Positions 18,066 to 26,832 of a DNA stretch of 36,754 nt are shown here, one piece after another; position 1 is the first letter of the stretch, and the number at the start of each line of letters is the position of its first letter. The notes under the pieces were generated by a model. That model did not search any database. It worked only from the letters and a program-made list of their open reading frames with translations, and was not told the origin of the DNA. The stretch lies in contig QFNI01000039.1 of NCBI GenBank assembly GCA_003240775.1, positions 1 through 36,754 on the forward strand. The letters are read 5' to 3'. The stretch comes from Mesorhizobium amorphae. Lineage in GTDB: Bacteria; Pseudomonadota; Alphaproteobacteria; Rhizobiales; Rhizobiaceae. The translations under genes and the position numbers were made by a program.

Positions 18066-19979
18066 TCACTGGATGTTCGATGCCGGCACGCTCTGCTCGC
18101 CCAGCGCGTTCATGTCGGCGGTCTCGCCTTCTTCCGAGCGCTGCGGCACGGAAAAGATCTGCCCGGGCATGATCATGTCGGGGTCGCGGATTTGCTTCTG
18201 GTTGGCGAGATAGATCGTGGCGTAACGCGTGCCGCGTCCATAGACGCGCTTGGAGATGCGCCAGAGATTGTCGCCGCGCCGAATGATCACCGCCCCGTCC
18301 GCGCTTTGCAGCGGCGGCGAAAGCTCGGTCTCGCCAGTGGGCGCTGCGACGACAGCGCCGGCCTGCGCCGCCGGAGCCCCTGCGCTCTGCCCGGTGTTGC
18401 CGGAAGCGGCGGTCTGCGCCTGATTCTCGTCGCCCCCGCCCGTCGCCCCACCGCTCTGCGCGCCTGCCGACCCGGTTGCAGTCGCCGAAGAAGAGGCGCT
18501 TCCCGCCTGCGTCTCTGGCGCCATCACACCACCCTCGGCACCTCGGCTGAGATCGCCGGCCGCGTTCTGCGCAACCTGGTTTCCAGCCGCCGCAGCCGTC
18601 TCGCCGCCCTGACTGGAATTCGCCCCACCCGCCACAGGCTGCTCCTGCGAAGCGGCACCGCCGGTTCCAACAGCAGCCTGTTCGCCAGGCCCTTGCGTGC
18701 CCCCTTGCGCCGTCTGGGCGGTCGGGTTCGCTGAAGCGGCTGTGCCCTGCGCCACCGAAGGCGCGACGGCCGCCATCGCCTCGCCCGGCTCGCGCTGGAA
18801 GGGCACGGCCGCCCGCGCCGTCACCTCGCCCCGCGCACCGATCACATCGGCGCGGATCACATAATTGCCGACCGGCAGGTTCTTCGTCGCCTCGACCAGG
18901 AACTCGCCGCCCGCCGTGGCCTTGGCATCGCCCAAGAGGCTCGCCCCGGCATAGACGCGCACCGTGGTGCCCGCAGGCGCTGCACCCGCCACGAAAATCT
19001 TCGAGCCCTCGATCTCCACCGCCTGCACGGCCACGACCTCGGCGCTCTTCTCTTCGCCCGCATCAGCGGCCGCGGAAGCGCTGGGCGCGGCCGGCTGAGC
19101 CGCCGCCGTCTCCGTCGGAGCGTTCGCCGGCGGTTCCTGCGCCGCAGCACCCTGCCCCGTTTCAGCCGAACCCTGCTGGCCCGCCGGCTGCGTTTCCGCA
19201 TCCGCAGGCGCGCTCGCGCTGGCCATGTTCTTCGGCGGCGTCAGGATGCGGCTCGCGGAGCCGGGCTGCTCCACCATCGCCAGGACTTGGCCCGTGCGCT
19301 GCTCGGGCACCGAAACCACCGCCGTCTGCTCGGATGCGGTCGTGCCGCCCGCCTCGTCGGTGGAAGCCAGGCTCAACTGGTGCGCGCCGGGCGGCAGCGG
19401 CTTGTCGAGCACGATCGCGAAATCGCCGCCCGCCCCCGCCACCGCACTGCCGAGCGAAACGCCGTTCAGCGTCAAATCCACCTTGGAGCCGGGCTCCGCC
19501 TGTCCGGCCACCACGGTCTCGCCGTCGCCTTCCACGCGCAGAAGATCGAAGGACGGCGCATCGCTCTTGGGCTGATCCTGCTCGGCCGGCGCCCCGGCGT
19601 CGAGCGCGGCACTCTGCTGGCCCTCGGGCTCCTGCGTCTGCGCCGAACCCGGCTCGGTGCTTGCGGCAGGAACAGCCTTGCCACTCGGCGCGGCCGAAGC
19701 GCTTTCCTCAGCCGTTCCCTGCCCGGTCACGCGCCCCGCAGTCGCCGTCGAAGCAGCCTCCCCAGCCGCAACCTCGGTCTCACCCGCCCCTTGCCCCCCG
19801 GCAATCCGGTTGCCCCGCGCGGGCGGCGAGCCCTCGGGCGCAGACAGCTCGGTGCCCGCCATGCCGCCCGACCAGGGTTCCTCACCGCTTCGCCAGGCGC
19901 CCGTCCACCAGGCGGCGGCCGAGGCGGCAACCGTGCCACCCAGCACAAACAGGAACACCTTCAACGGGTTGACGGCCAT
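18066..19979 (-). CDS. LysM-domain envelope protein with Ig-like repeats
   Basis: A 637-residue protein. One N-terminal membrane anchor (residues about 5-24, VFLFVLGGTVAASAAAWWTG) is followed by a long Ala/Gly/Gln/Glu low-complexity chain. Two related beta-rich segments lie at about 144-225 (VVAGQAEPGSKVDLTLNG...) and 318-395 (IFVAGAAPAGTTVRVYAG...), resembling bacterial Ig-like domains. A C-terminal LysM lies at about 564-612 (IIRRGDNLWRISKRVYGRG...IYLANQKQI.DPDMIMPGQIF). It probably spans the periplasm and binds peptidoglycan. Start ATG 19979. It is divergent from the LOG gene by 109 nt. The ArsR-type gene starts 45 nt after its stop and probably has its own promoter. Confidence 0.9.
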   Translation of the reverse strand: MAVNPLKVFLFVLGGTVAASAAAWWTGAWRSGEEPWSGGMAGTELSAPEGSPPARGNRIAGGQGAGETEVAAGEAASTATAGRVTGQGTAEESASAAPSGKAVPAASTEPGSAQTQEPEGQQSAALDAGAPAEQDQPKSDAPSFDLLRVEGDGETVVAGQAEPGSKVDLTLNGVSLGSAVAGAGGDFAIVLDKPLPPGAHQLSLASTDEAGGTTASEQTAVVSVPEQRTGQVLAMVEQPGSASRILTPPKNMASASAPADAETQPAGQQGSAETGQGAAAQEPPANAPTETAAAQPAAPSASAAADAGEEKSAEVVAVQAVEIEGSKIFVAGAAPAGTTVRVYAGASLLGDAKATAGGEFLVEATKNLPVGNYVIRADVIGARGEVTARAAVPFQREPGEAMAAVAPSVAQGTAASANPTAQTAQGGTQGPGEQAAVGTGGAASQEQPVAGGANSSQGGETAAAAGNQVAQNAAGDLSRGAEGGVMAPETQAGSASSSATATGSAGAQSGGATGGGDENQAQTAASGNTGQSAGAPAAQAGAVVAAPTGETELSPPLQSADGAVIIRRGDNLWRISKRVYGRGTRYATIYLANQKQIRDPDMIMPGQIFSVPQRSEEGETADMNALGEQSVPASNIQ

Positions 19980-20088
19980 GTGCGCAATTCCAGAGCTACC
20001 CCTTGCGCTCTACCGCCTTTTCCCCCGCCCCACAAGAAAGCCGCCCGCGCCCTTGACGCGCCGCACCCCGCCCGGCCAATCCCTCTCC

Positions 20089-20694
20089 ATGACCTCGATT
20101 CGATCCGTCTGCGTGTATTGCGGCTCCTCCATGGGCGCCGATCCGCGCTTTGCCGAAGCCGGCCGCGCGCTGGGGCGACACCTCGCTGAAGCCGGCCTGC
20201 GCCTCGTCTATGGCGGCGGCACGCGCGGCATCATGGGCGAGGTCGCGGCCGGCGCGAGCCAAGCGGGCGGCGCCGTCACCGGAATCATCCCGCGCTTCCT
20301 GATGAACCGCGAGGCGACCGAGCCCGAGCTTCAAACGCTCGACGATCTCGTGATCACCGAGAACATGCACGAGCGCAAGCACGCGATGTTCGAGCGCTCG
20401 GATGCCTTCGTGGCGCTTCCCGGCGGCATCGGCACGCTGGAAGAGATCGTCGAGATCATGACCTGGGGCCAGCTCGGCCACCACACCAAGCCCATCGTCT
20501 TCGCCAATATCGGCGGTTTCTGGGATCCGATGCTCGCGCTTCTCGCCCACATGCGCGAAGCCGGCTTCGTGCACACCGGCCACCTCGTCCAGCCGCTCGT
20601 GGTGAGCGAAGCCGCAGCCATCGTGCCCGCAATCCAAGAGGCCGCACGCGGCACGCCCGACGAGGGCGCGCCCGCGATCATCGAGCGGATGTGA
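20089..20694 (+). CDS. LOG-family (TIGR00730) nucleotide phosphoribohydrolase
   Basis: A 201-residue Rossmann-fold protein of the 'lysine decarboxylase'-misnamed LOG family, which hydrolyses the N-glycosidic bond of nucleoside 5'-monophosphates (cytokinin-activating in some organisms, AMP nucleosidase-like in others). The diagnostic motifs are SVCVYCGSS at the N-terminus, GGGTRGIMG at 42-50 and PGGIGTLEE at 111-119. ATG 20089 matches the family start; no clear Shine-Dalgarno is present. It ends three bases before the convergent rarD stop. Substrate in this organism is unknown. Confidence 0.93.
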   Translation: MTSIRSVCVYCGSSMGADPRFAEAGRALGRHLAEAGLRLVYGGGTRGIMGEVAAGASQAGGAVTGIIPRFLMNREATEPELQTLDDLVITENMHERKHAMFERSDAFVALPGGIGTLEEIVEIMTWGQLGHHTKPIVFANIGGFWDPMLALLAHMREAGFVHTGHLVQPLVVSEAAAIVPAIQEAARGTPDEGAPAIIERM

Positions 20695-20697
20695 GGC

Positions 20698-21606
20698 TCA
20701 TCGCTTCCTGCGCAGCAGCGAAGCGGAATAGATCGCCAGCGCCGCCCAGATCATGCCGAAGGCGAGCGCGGTCGCCGGCGTGAATGGCTCGCGGAACAGA
20801 AACACCGCGATCAGGAACACGATGGTCGGCGCGATGTACTGCATGATCCCGAGCGTCGAGAGCCTGAGCCGTTTAGCGCCGTTGCCGTAGAGAATCAGCG
20901 GCACCGCCGTCACCAGCCCCGACAGCATCAGCAACAGCACGTCCCCCGCCCCTGTCGGCCCGAAATGGCTGGTGCCAGACACGACGATCCAGACGGCGAG
21001 CGCCAGGGCCAGCGGCGTGAGCAGGATGATCTCCAGCAAAAAGCCCTGCGTCGGCTCGATCGGCAGCGTCTTCTTGAAGAAGCCGTAGAAGCCGAAGGAC
21101 ACAGCCAAGCTGAGCGAGATCCAGGGCAGCCCGCCATTCTCCCATCCCAGCAGAAGCACGGCAGCCGTCGCCAGCGCGATTGCCACCCATTGCGGCCGCG
21201 TCAGCTTCTCTCCGAGCAGCACCGCGCCCAGGAAGATCGAGAACAGCGGGTTGATGTAATAGCCCAGCGCGCCCGCCAGCGCCTGGCCCGACACGATCGC
21301 ATAGACATAGACGCCCCAGTTCACCGAGATGATGGAGGCCGTCAGCGCGGCCATCGCGAGGGTTCGCGGCTCGCGCAGCGCGCGCTTCAGCTCGTCCGTG
21401 CGCTTGAGCCACAACAGCAGCGCCAGCGTCAGCGGCACCGACCACAGGATGCGGTGGGCGAGCACCTCCAGAACCGGGATATGCGCAACCGCCTTGAGAT
21501 AGAAGGGCAGGAAGCCCCACAGCATGTAGGCAGAAAGGGCGAACAGGAATCCGCGCCGCGCATCCTCGCGCGCGGCGGTGTCGGTCTCCACCGGAGTGAC
21601 GCTCAT
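20698..21606 (-). CDS. rarD: EamA-type permease RarD
   Basis: A 302-residue inner-membrane transporter of the drug/metabolite superfamily with about ten transmembrane helices in two EamA repeats. RarD-specific segments are present: GFLFALSAYMLWGFLPFYLK, LEVLAHRILWS and SVNWGVYVYAI. GALGYYINPL and IMQYIAPTIVFLIAV follow. The substrate is unknown; the name comes from a chloramphenicol-sensitivity phenotype. The ATG at 21606 (MSVTPVETD) is chosen because it places the first helix at the family position; ATG 21651 would add 15 residues. Neither has a strong ribosome site. Probably a separate transcript from cimA, which ends 93 nt upstream. Confidence 0.9.
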   Translation of the reverse strand: MSVTPVETDTAAREDARRGFLFALSAYMLWGFLPFYLKAVAHIPVLEVLAHRILWSVPLTLALLLWLKRTDELKRALREPRTLAMAALTASIISVNWGVYVYAIVSGQALAGALGYYINPLFSIFLGAVLLGEKLTRPQWVAIALATAAVLLLGWENGGLPWISLSLAVSFGFYGFFKKTLPIEPTQGFLLEIILLTPLALALAVWIVVSGTSHFGPTGAGDVLLLMLSGLVTAVPLILYGNGAKRLRLSTLGIMQYIAPTIVFLIAVFLFREPFTPATALAFGMIWAALAIYSASLLRRKR

Positions 21607-21699
21607 GCAATGGCTTTCGAAGGGCTGGCTTGAGCTGCGCTCATGCGCCATCGCCGGCTGTCAGACCAGCGAATTCCATTGATGCAGCCATCACCGATC

Positions 21700-23319
21700 C
21701 TACTCGGCGGCGGCGAGCTTGCCTGCGAGGTCGCGGTTCTTCATCAGCTTGTAGACGATGGAATCCATCAAGGCCTGGAACGAGGCGTCGATGATGTTGT
21801 CGGACACGCCCACCGTGGTCCAGCGCGCGCCGCTTCCGTCATGCGATTCGATCAGCACCCGCGTGGTCGCCTCGGTACCTCCGTTGAGGATGCGCACCTT
21901 GTAGTCCACGAGTTCAAGGTCGGCGATCTCGCTCTGATACTTGCCGAGATCCTTGCGCAGCGCGATGTCGAGCGCGTTCACCGGCCCATGCCCTTCGGCC
22001 ACCGACATGCGCTCCTCGCCGTCCACCATCACCTTCACCACCGCTTCGGAAACGGTGCGCAAGGTTCCGTTGGCGTCGAAGCGCCGCTCCACCATGCAGC
22101 GGAACGAGGAAACGGTGAAGAAGTCGGGCACCGTGTCGAGCAGGCGGCGCGCGAGAAGCTCAAAGCTCGCATCCGCCCCCTCATAGGCATAGCCTTCCGC
22201 CTCGCGCTCCTTGACCACAGCCACGAGCCGGTCGAGCCGACCTTCGCCTTTGGGCACCTCGATCCCGCGGCGCTTCAGCTCGGCCACGAAATTGGCCTTG
22301 CCGCCCTGGTCGGACACCATCACCCGCCGCCGGTTGCCCACGCTTTCGGGCGGCACATGCTCGTAGGTGGCAGGCTCCTTCAGGAGTGCGGACGCGTGGA
22401 TGCCCGCCTTGGTCGCGAAGGACGACTGCCCGACATAAGGCGCCTGCGCGTTCGGCGCGCGGTTGAGCAACTCGTCGAACGAGCGCGACAGATGCGTGAA
22501 CTGCGCAAGCTGTGCGGGCGTGATCCCGAGTTCGAAGCGCTCGGCATAAGCGGGCTTCAGCATCAGCGTGGGAATGATGGTCACGAGGTTCGCGTTGCCG
22601 CAGCGCTCGCCGATCCCGTTCAGCGTGCCCTGGATCTGCCGCACGCCCGCTTCCACGGCCGCCAGCGAGTTCGCCACCGCCTGGCCCGTGTCGTCGTGGG
22701 CGTGGATGCCCAAGCGGTCGCCCGGAACCCCGCTCGCGATCACTTGGGCCACGATGGCGCGCACTTCCGCCGGCTGCGTGCCGCCATTGGTGTCGCAGAG
22801 CACCACCCAGCGCGCTCCGGCGTCGAGCGCGGTTTCCGCGCAGGCCAGCGCATAGGCGGGGTTCGCCTTGAACCCGTCGAAGAAGTGCTCGCAATCGACC
22901 AGCGCTTCCCGCCCGGCAGCCCGCGTTGCCTCGACGGATGCGCGGATGGCGTCGAGGTTCTCGTTTTCGGTGCAGCCGAGTGCCACCCGCACATGGTAGT
23001 CCCAGCTTTTCGCCACGAAGCACACGGCATCGGCCTTGGCGCTCAGAAGCGTCGCGAGCCCCGGATCGTTGGAAGCCGAGACCCCCACCCGCTTGGTCAT
23101 GCCGAACGCCACGAAGCCTGCCCGGCCCGTGCGCTTGGCGGTGAAGAAGGCGGTGTCGAGCGGGTTGGCGCCGGGATAGCCGCCTTCCACATAATCGATG
23201 CCGATCTCGTCGAGCATGCGGGCAACCGCGATCTTCTCCTCGAGCGAGAAGTCGATGCCCGGCGTCTGCTGCCCGTCGCGCAGCGTGGTGTCGAACAGGA
23301 AAAGGCGTTCGCGCGTCAT
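21700..23319 (-). CDS. cimA: (R)-Citramalate synthase
   Basis: A 539-residue enzyme of the 2-isopropylmalate synthase superfamily, TIGR00977 type: pyruvate + acetyl-CoA gives (R)-citramalate, a threonine-independent entry to isoleucine. LFDTTLRDGQQTPGIDFSLEEK opens the TIM barrel. GGYPGANPLD, DTNGG and the metal-binding HAHDDTG follow. The C-terminal 150 residues form the LeuA-type allosteric domain (..DYKVRILNGGTEATTRVLIES). The GGYPGANP and SWDYHV signatures favour citramalate over homocitrate or isopropylmalate synthase. ATG 23319 overlaps the stop of pip by four bases. Confidence 0.9.
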   Translation of the reverse strand: MTRERLFLFDTTLRDGQQTPGIDFSLEEKIAVARMLDEIGIDYVEGGYPGANPLDTAFFTAKRTGRAGFVAFGMTKRVGVSASNDPGLATLLSAKADAVCFVAKSWDYHVRVALGCTENENLDAIRASVEATRAAGREALVDCEHFFDGFKANPAYALACAETALDAGARWVVLCDTNGGTQPAEVRAIVAQVIASGVPGDRLGIHAHDDTGQAVANSLAAVEAGVRQIQGTLNGIGERCGNANLVTIIPTLMLKPAYAERFELGITPAQLAQFTHLSRSFDELLNRAPNAQAPYVGQSSFATKAGIHASALLKEPATYEHVPPESVGNRRRVMVSDQGGKANFVAELKRRGIEVPKGEGRLDRLVAVVKEREAEGYAYEGADASFELLARRLLDTVPDFFTVSSFRCMVERRFDANGTLRTVSEAVVKVMVDGEERMSVAEGHGPVNALDIALRKDLGKYQSEIADLELVDYKVRILNGGTEATTRVLIESHDGSGARWTTVGVSDNIIDASFQALMDSIVYKLMKNRDLAGKLAAAE

Positions 23320-24275
23320 GGCCCGAGGTCTGCAAACTGGTCGGTGGCGCGGATGAGCCGGTCGAGGATGCACGGCTCCGAAAAGGCGTGCCCCGCCCCT
23401 TCCACCAAGTGGAATTCGGCGCGCGGCCAGGCCTTGTGCAGGTCCCAGGCCGAGCGCGCGGGGCACGGCATGTCGTAGCGCCCGTGCACGATCACGCCGG
23501 GGATGTCGCCCAGCCGGTGGGCGTCGCGCAGCAGCTGGTTTTCTTCCAGCCAACCGTCGTGAACGAAGAAGTGCGTCTCGATCCGCGCGAAAGCGTGGGC
23601 GAAATCCTCCTCGCCCATGCGGTCGCCGAGCGCGGGGTCGGGCAAGAGCGTGATCGTCTCGCCTTCCCAGCGGCTCCAGACCTGGCCCACCGCGCGCTGG
23701 ATGGCCTCGTCCGGCCCGGTCAGGCGCTTGTGGTAGGCGCGCAGGATGTCGCCGCGCTCGGCTTCGGGGATCGGCGCAAGAAGCCGCTCCCACTTGTCGG
23801 GAAACATCTCGGACACGCCGAACCGGTAATACCAGTCGAGTTCGGACGGGCGCAGCATGTAGATGCCGCGCACAACGAGCGCGCTGGTGCGCGCGGGATG
23901 CGTCTCGGCATAGGCGAGCGCCAGCGTCGAGCCCCACGAGCCGCCGAACACCACCCATTTCTCGAAGCCCGCCATCTCCCGCAGCCGCTCGATGTCGGCC
24001 ACGAGATGCCAGGTCGTGTTGTTCTCGAGCGAGGCGAACGGCGTGGATTGTCCGCAGCCGCGCTGGTCGAACAGGATCACGTCATAGCGCGCGGGGTCGA
24101 AGAGCTGGCGATGCGCGGGCGAGATGCCCCCGCCGGGGCCGCCATGCAGGAACACGGCCGGCGTGGCGCCGCGCGTGCCCACGCGCTCCCAACGGATGCG
24201 ATGGCCGTCGCCGGTGTCGAGCATCCCGGTCTCGAAGGGCTCGATCGGGGGATAAAGCGTGCGCAATTCGCTCAT
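23316..24275 (-). CDS. pip: Proline iminopeptidase
   Basis: A 319-residue alpha/beta-hydrolase of peptidase family S33 that removes N-terminal proline from peptides; cytoplasmic. The N-terminus LRTLYPPIEPFETGMLDTGDGH, the oxyanion motif HGGPGGG, DQRGCGQS, nucleophile Ser113 in GGSWGS, and the later Asp (HGRYDMPCP) and His (GAGHAFSEP) complete the catalytic triad. The length matches the family. Its ATG at 24275 overlaps the GFA gene stop (ATGA) and its stop overlaps the cimA start (ATGA), so the three genes are tightly coupled. Confidence 0.95.
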   Translation of the reverse strand: MSELRTLYPPIEPFETGMLDTGDGHRIRWERVGTRGATPAVFLHGGPGGGISPAHRQLFDPARYDVILFDQRGCGQSTPFASLENNTTWHLVADIERLREMAGFEKWVVFGGSWGSTLALAYAETHPARTSALVVRGIYMLRPSELDWYYRFGVSEMFPDKWERLLAPIPEAERGDILRAYHKRLTGPDEAIQRAVGQVWSRWEGETITLLPDPALGDRMGEEDFAHAFARIETHFFVHDGWLEENQLLRDAHRLGDIPGVIVHGRYDMPCPARSAWDLHKAWPRAEFHLVEGAGHAFSEPCILDRLIRATDQFADLGP

Positions 24276-24757
24276 GCCGGCTTCCTGTCGTGCAGCGGCC
24301 ATTCGGTGGTCTCGAAATCGGGGTGCTGGAGGGAAACGATGTCGGCTGTCTCCTCGCTCTCGTCCGCGCGAACGGCGGGCAGGCTCGTGACGTCGTCGAC
24401 GTAAGGCAGCTTGCTCTCGACGTCCCATTGCTGGACGGGCGCAATCGATGCCGGATCGTCGAACGCGCCGATGGCAAGCGACAGCTCCTCGGGCGCCATG
24501 TAGCTCAGCGGCGTGCCGCAATCCCCGCAGAAGCCCCGTTGCGCATGGTTGGATGACCGGAAGAGCTTGGGCTCTCCCCGCGTCCAGCGAAGGCTTGCGG
24601 GATCGACGGTGACGAGCGGCGCGTAGAACGACCCGAACGCCTTTTGGCACATGCGGCAGTGGCACACCGAAGCGTCGCGCAGCGCGCCCTCGATGCGAAA
24701 GCGCACCGCGCCGCATTGGCAGCCCCCGGCATAGATCGGCCGGTTGTCGAGGCTCAT
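24272..24757 (-). CDS. GFA-family zinc protein (glutathione-dependent formaldehyde-activating-like)
   Basis: A 161-residue member of the GFA/Gfa-like family. Zinc ligands are visible as GGC13QC15GAV, CHC34RMC37 and FCGDCGT. The family is named after glutathione-dependent formaldehyde-activating enzyme, but most members, including close lookalikes of this one, have no proven activity. The last 50 residues (ending HPDFETTEWPLHDRKPA) look like a variable tail. ATG 24757 is followed by the typical short lead into the first Cys pair. First gene of the overlapping set GFA-pip-cimA. cysS ends 31 nt upstream of its start and may be cotranscribed. Confidence 0.9.
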   Translation of the reverse strand: MSLDNRPIYAGGCQCGAVRFRIEGALRDASVCHCRMCQKAFGSFYAPLVTVDPASLRWTRGEPKLFRSSNHAQRGFCGDCGTPLSYMAPEELSLAIGAFDDPASIAPVQQWDVESKLPYVDDVTSLPAVRADESEETADIVSLQHPDFETTEWPLHDRKPA

Positions 24758-24788
24758 GGCTCAACCCTCCCCTTCCGCAGATATACCA

Positions 24789-26300
24789 TCACGACACCGC
24801 CTCCCACGTGGTGATCCGCTCGCCCGAAGCGGGGTCCTTGCCGTCCTTCAGGCGGATGCCCTGCGCCAGCAGCCGGTCGCGGATGCGGTCGGCCTCCGCC
24901 CAGTTCTTGTTGCGGATGAAGTCGAGCCGCTCGGCGATCGCCGCCTCTTCGTCCGCGCCCAGCCGCCGCTCCTCGGCCAGCGCGATTCCGACGAGGTCCA
25001 GCGCCCGTCGCGCGGAAGCGATGGCGTGCGCCACGCGGCCCTCCTCGGGCATATCGGAGAACCCGTCACCGAGCCCGAAGCTCTCGACCCGCTCGGCATC
25101 CGCGTCGGCCGCCCACTGGCCGGCATTCATGAGGGCGTTCACGATTTCCAGGAAGCGCGCGGTGTCGAGGTCGTTGCCGAGCGCCGCCACGACGCCGCCC
25201 GGCACTTCTCCCTCCACACCCTCAGCCTGCGCAAGCCGCCGCCGCCAGCGCTGGATCAGGTTCTCCGCTTCTTCGAGCTTGCGCACGCTGAAGTCGATCG
25301 GTTCGCGGTAGTGCGTGGAAAGCATCGCAAGCCTCAGCACCGGCCCCGGCCATTTCCGCCCGCCGAAGACCTCCGTTTCCAGAAGGTCGTGGATGGTGAC
25401 GAAATTGCCGTCGCTCTTCGACATCTTGCGGCCTTCCACCTGCACGAAGCCGTTGTGCATCCAGAGGTTGGCCATCGTGTGCGTGCCGTGCGCGCAGCGC
25501 GACTGGGCGATCTCGTTCTCATGGTGGGGAAAGATCAGGTCGAGCCCGCCCCCGTGGATGTCGAACACTTGGCCGAGATAGGCCGCCGACATCGCCGAGC
25601 ACTCGATGTGCCAGCCCGGCCGCCCGCGAATGGCGAGCGGATCGCCGTCCACGCGGAACTCAGCATTCCAGCCGGGCTCGTCGGCGCTCGATTCCTTCCA
25701 CAGAACGAAGTCTGCGGGCTGGCGCTTGTGCGCGTCCACCGCCACCCGCGCACCCGCCTGCTGCTCGTCCAGCGGGCGCCGCGAGAGCTGGCCGTAATCG
25801 GCCATCGAGCGGGTGTCGAACAGCACCTCGCCATGCGCCGCGTAGGCGTTGCCGGCATCGAGCAGTTTCTGGATCAGGCTCACCATGTCCGCGCTTCCAT
25901 CCGCGCGCGGCAGCACGAACTCGGTGGCGCGGGGCTCGTGCGTGGGCGCCAGGCAGCCGAGTGCCGCCACATCCGCCCGGTAACGCGCAGCCGTCGGCTC
26001 GGTCACCCGACGGATCGCCTCGTTGAGCCCGAGCCCCGGATGGTCGCGCAGGGCGCGCGCGTTGATCTTGTCGTCCACGTCCGTGATGTTGCGGACATAG
26101 GTCACATGCGCCTCGCCATAGGCATGGCGCAGCAGCCGAAACAGCACGTCGAACACGATGGCCGGCCGCGCATTGCCGATATGGGCGTAGTCGTAGACCG
26201 TGGGTCCGCACACATACATGCGCACGTTTCGCGGGTCGATCGGCGCGAAGGCCTGCTTTTCGCGGGCGAGCGTGTTGAAGAAGCGAAGGCTCATGGTCAT
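24789..26300 (-). CDS. cysS: Cysteinyl-tRNA synthetase
   Basis: Class-I aminoacyl-tRNA synthetase that charges tRNA-Cys, 503 residues. The zinc/active-site start MYVCGPTVYDYAHIGNAR includes the HIGH-type HIGN. VTYVRNITDVDDKI, the zinc-binding GRPGWHIECSAM, GGGLDLIFPHHENEIAQ and the KMSKS loop (KMSKSDGN) are all in order, followed by the DALR anticodon-binding region. ATG 26300 or, six bases downstream, ATG 26294 could be used; neither has a strong ribosome site. The C-terminus AQGIRLKDGKDPASGERITTW is usual. Confidence 0.97.
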   Translation of the reverse strand: MTMSLRFFNTLAREKQAFAPIDPRNVRMYVCGPTVYDYAHIGNARPAIVFDVLFRLLRHAYGEAHVTYVRNITDVDDKINARALRDHPGLGLNEAIRRVTEPTAARYRADVAALGCLAPTHEPRATEFVLPRADGSADMVSLIQKLLDAGNAYAAHGEVLFDTRSMADYGQLSRRPLDEQQAGARVAVDAHKRQPADFVLWKESSADEPGWNAEFRVDGDPLAIRGRPGWHIECSAMSAAYLGQVFDIHGGGLDLIFPHHENEIAQSRCAHGTHTMANLWMHNGFVQVEGRKMSKSDGNFVTIHDLLETEVFGGRKWPGPVLRLAMLSTHYREPIDFSVRKLEEAENLIQRWRRRLAQAEGVEGEVPGGVVAALGNDLDTARFLEIVNALMNAGQWAADADAERVESFGLGDGFSDMPEEGRVAHAIASARRALDLVGIALAEERRLGADEEAAIAERLDFIRNKNWAEADRIRDRLLAQGIRLKDGKDPASGERITTWEAVS

Positions 26301-26656
26301 GCCCGTTTCGATTGCGCGGCTCGGCGTGCTGCGAGCTGTCCCGCCCTGGCCGGGTCGGGTTTCCTGCGGTCTCGAAGTGAGGGCGAAAACGTCCGGTCCA
26401 GCCTGGAAGGGCTAGCCGGTAATGCAGAGCGTCGGAGCCGTGCGCAACGTTGTCATGCGTGCCCTATCGGCCACATCCCGCCCGAATGCAAGTCCCTGCC
26501 GGGGAGCCGCGTGACGCCCGCGCAACACTGCAACGCTTCGTTCACCAAGCCGGCGCACCAATGAAACAATCGACACATAGCGTCGCACCCGTGGTCAAGA
26601 TTTCGACGGATTCGCCCGACATCTGACCCTCAGGGACGACACACCGGGAGAGAACC
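26301..26656. other. Gene-free stretch between cysS and a small plus-strand gene
   Basis: This 356-nt divergent intergenic region should hold the cysS promoter (minus) and the promoter of the 50-residue gene at 26657 (plus). I see no convincing sigma-70 hexamers, no hairpin with a T-tract, no tRNA and no well-supported ORF. A 21-codon ORF (26561-26626) lacks a ribosome site. Confidence 0.6.
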
Positions 26657-26809
26657 ATGTCCACGAAGACCGAGGCCGAGCGAGCGCGGAGCGAGCAGGA
26701 GGCCCTGGCCAAGCAGTACCGCGAGATCGGTCCCGCCTCGCTTGTCGCCGCCCTGCTCTGCGCCGCCAAGAAGTCCGACGCCAAGCGCGAAGCGCGCAAG
26801 GCGGCCTGA
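26657..26809 (+). CDS. Small uncharacterised 50-residue protein
   Basis: Encodes MSTKTEAERARSEQEALAKQ followed by YREIGPASLVAALLCAAKK and a basic tail SDAKREARKAA. An excellent ribosome site (GGGAGA, about six bases before the ATG) supports translation. The protein has an N-terminal charged helix, a short hydrophobic helix around residues 24-38 and a Lys/Arg-rich end, so it could be amphipathic or membrane-touching. I recall similar 'YREIG..AVAAAL' small proteins in Rhizobiales but cannot name a family. The Nudix gene follows 23 nt later. Function unknown. Confidence 0.7.
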   Translation: MSTKTEAERARSEQEALAKQYREIGPASLVAALLCAAKKSDAKREARKAA

Positions 26810-26832
26810 ACCGGCAGTTCTGCCGAAAAGCG

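Noticed and set aside
26293..26415. Short plus-strand ORF starting inside the cysS start region
   Set aside because: No ribosome site, mixed composition, and it overlaps the cysS start codon antisense.
26561..26626. A 21-codon plus-strand ORF just before the 50-residue gene
   Set aside because: It has no Shine-Dalgarno sequence and no recognisable features; likely leader DNA.
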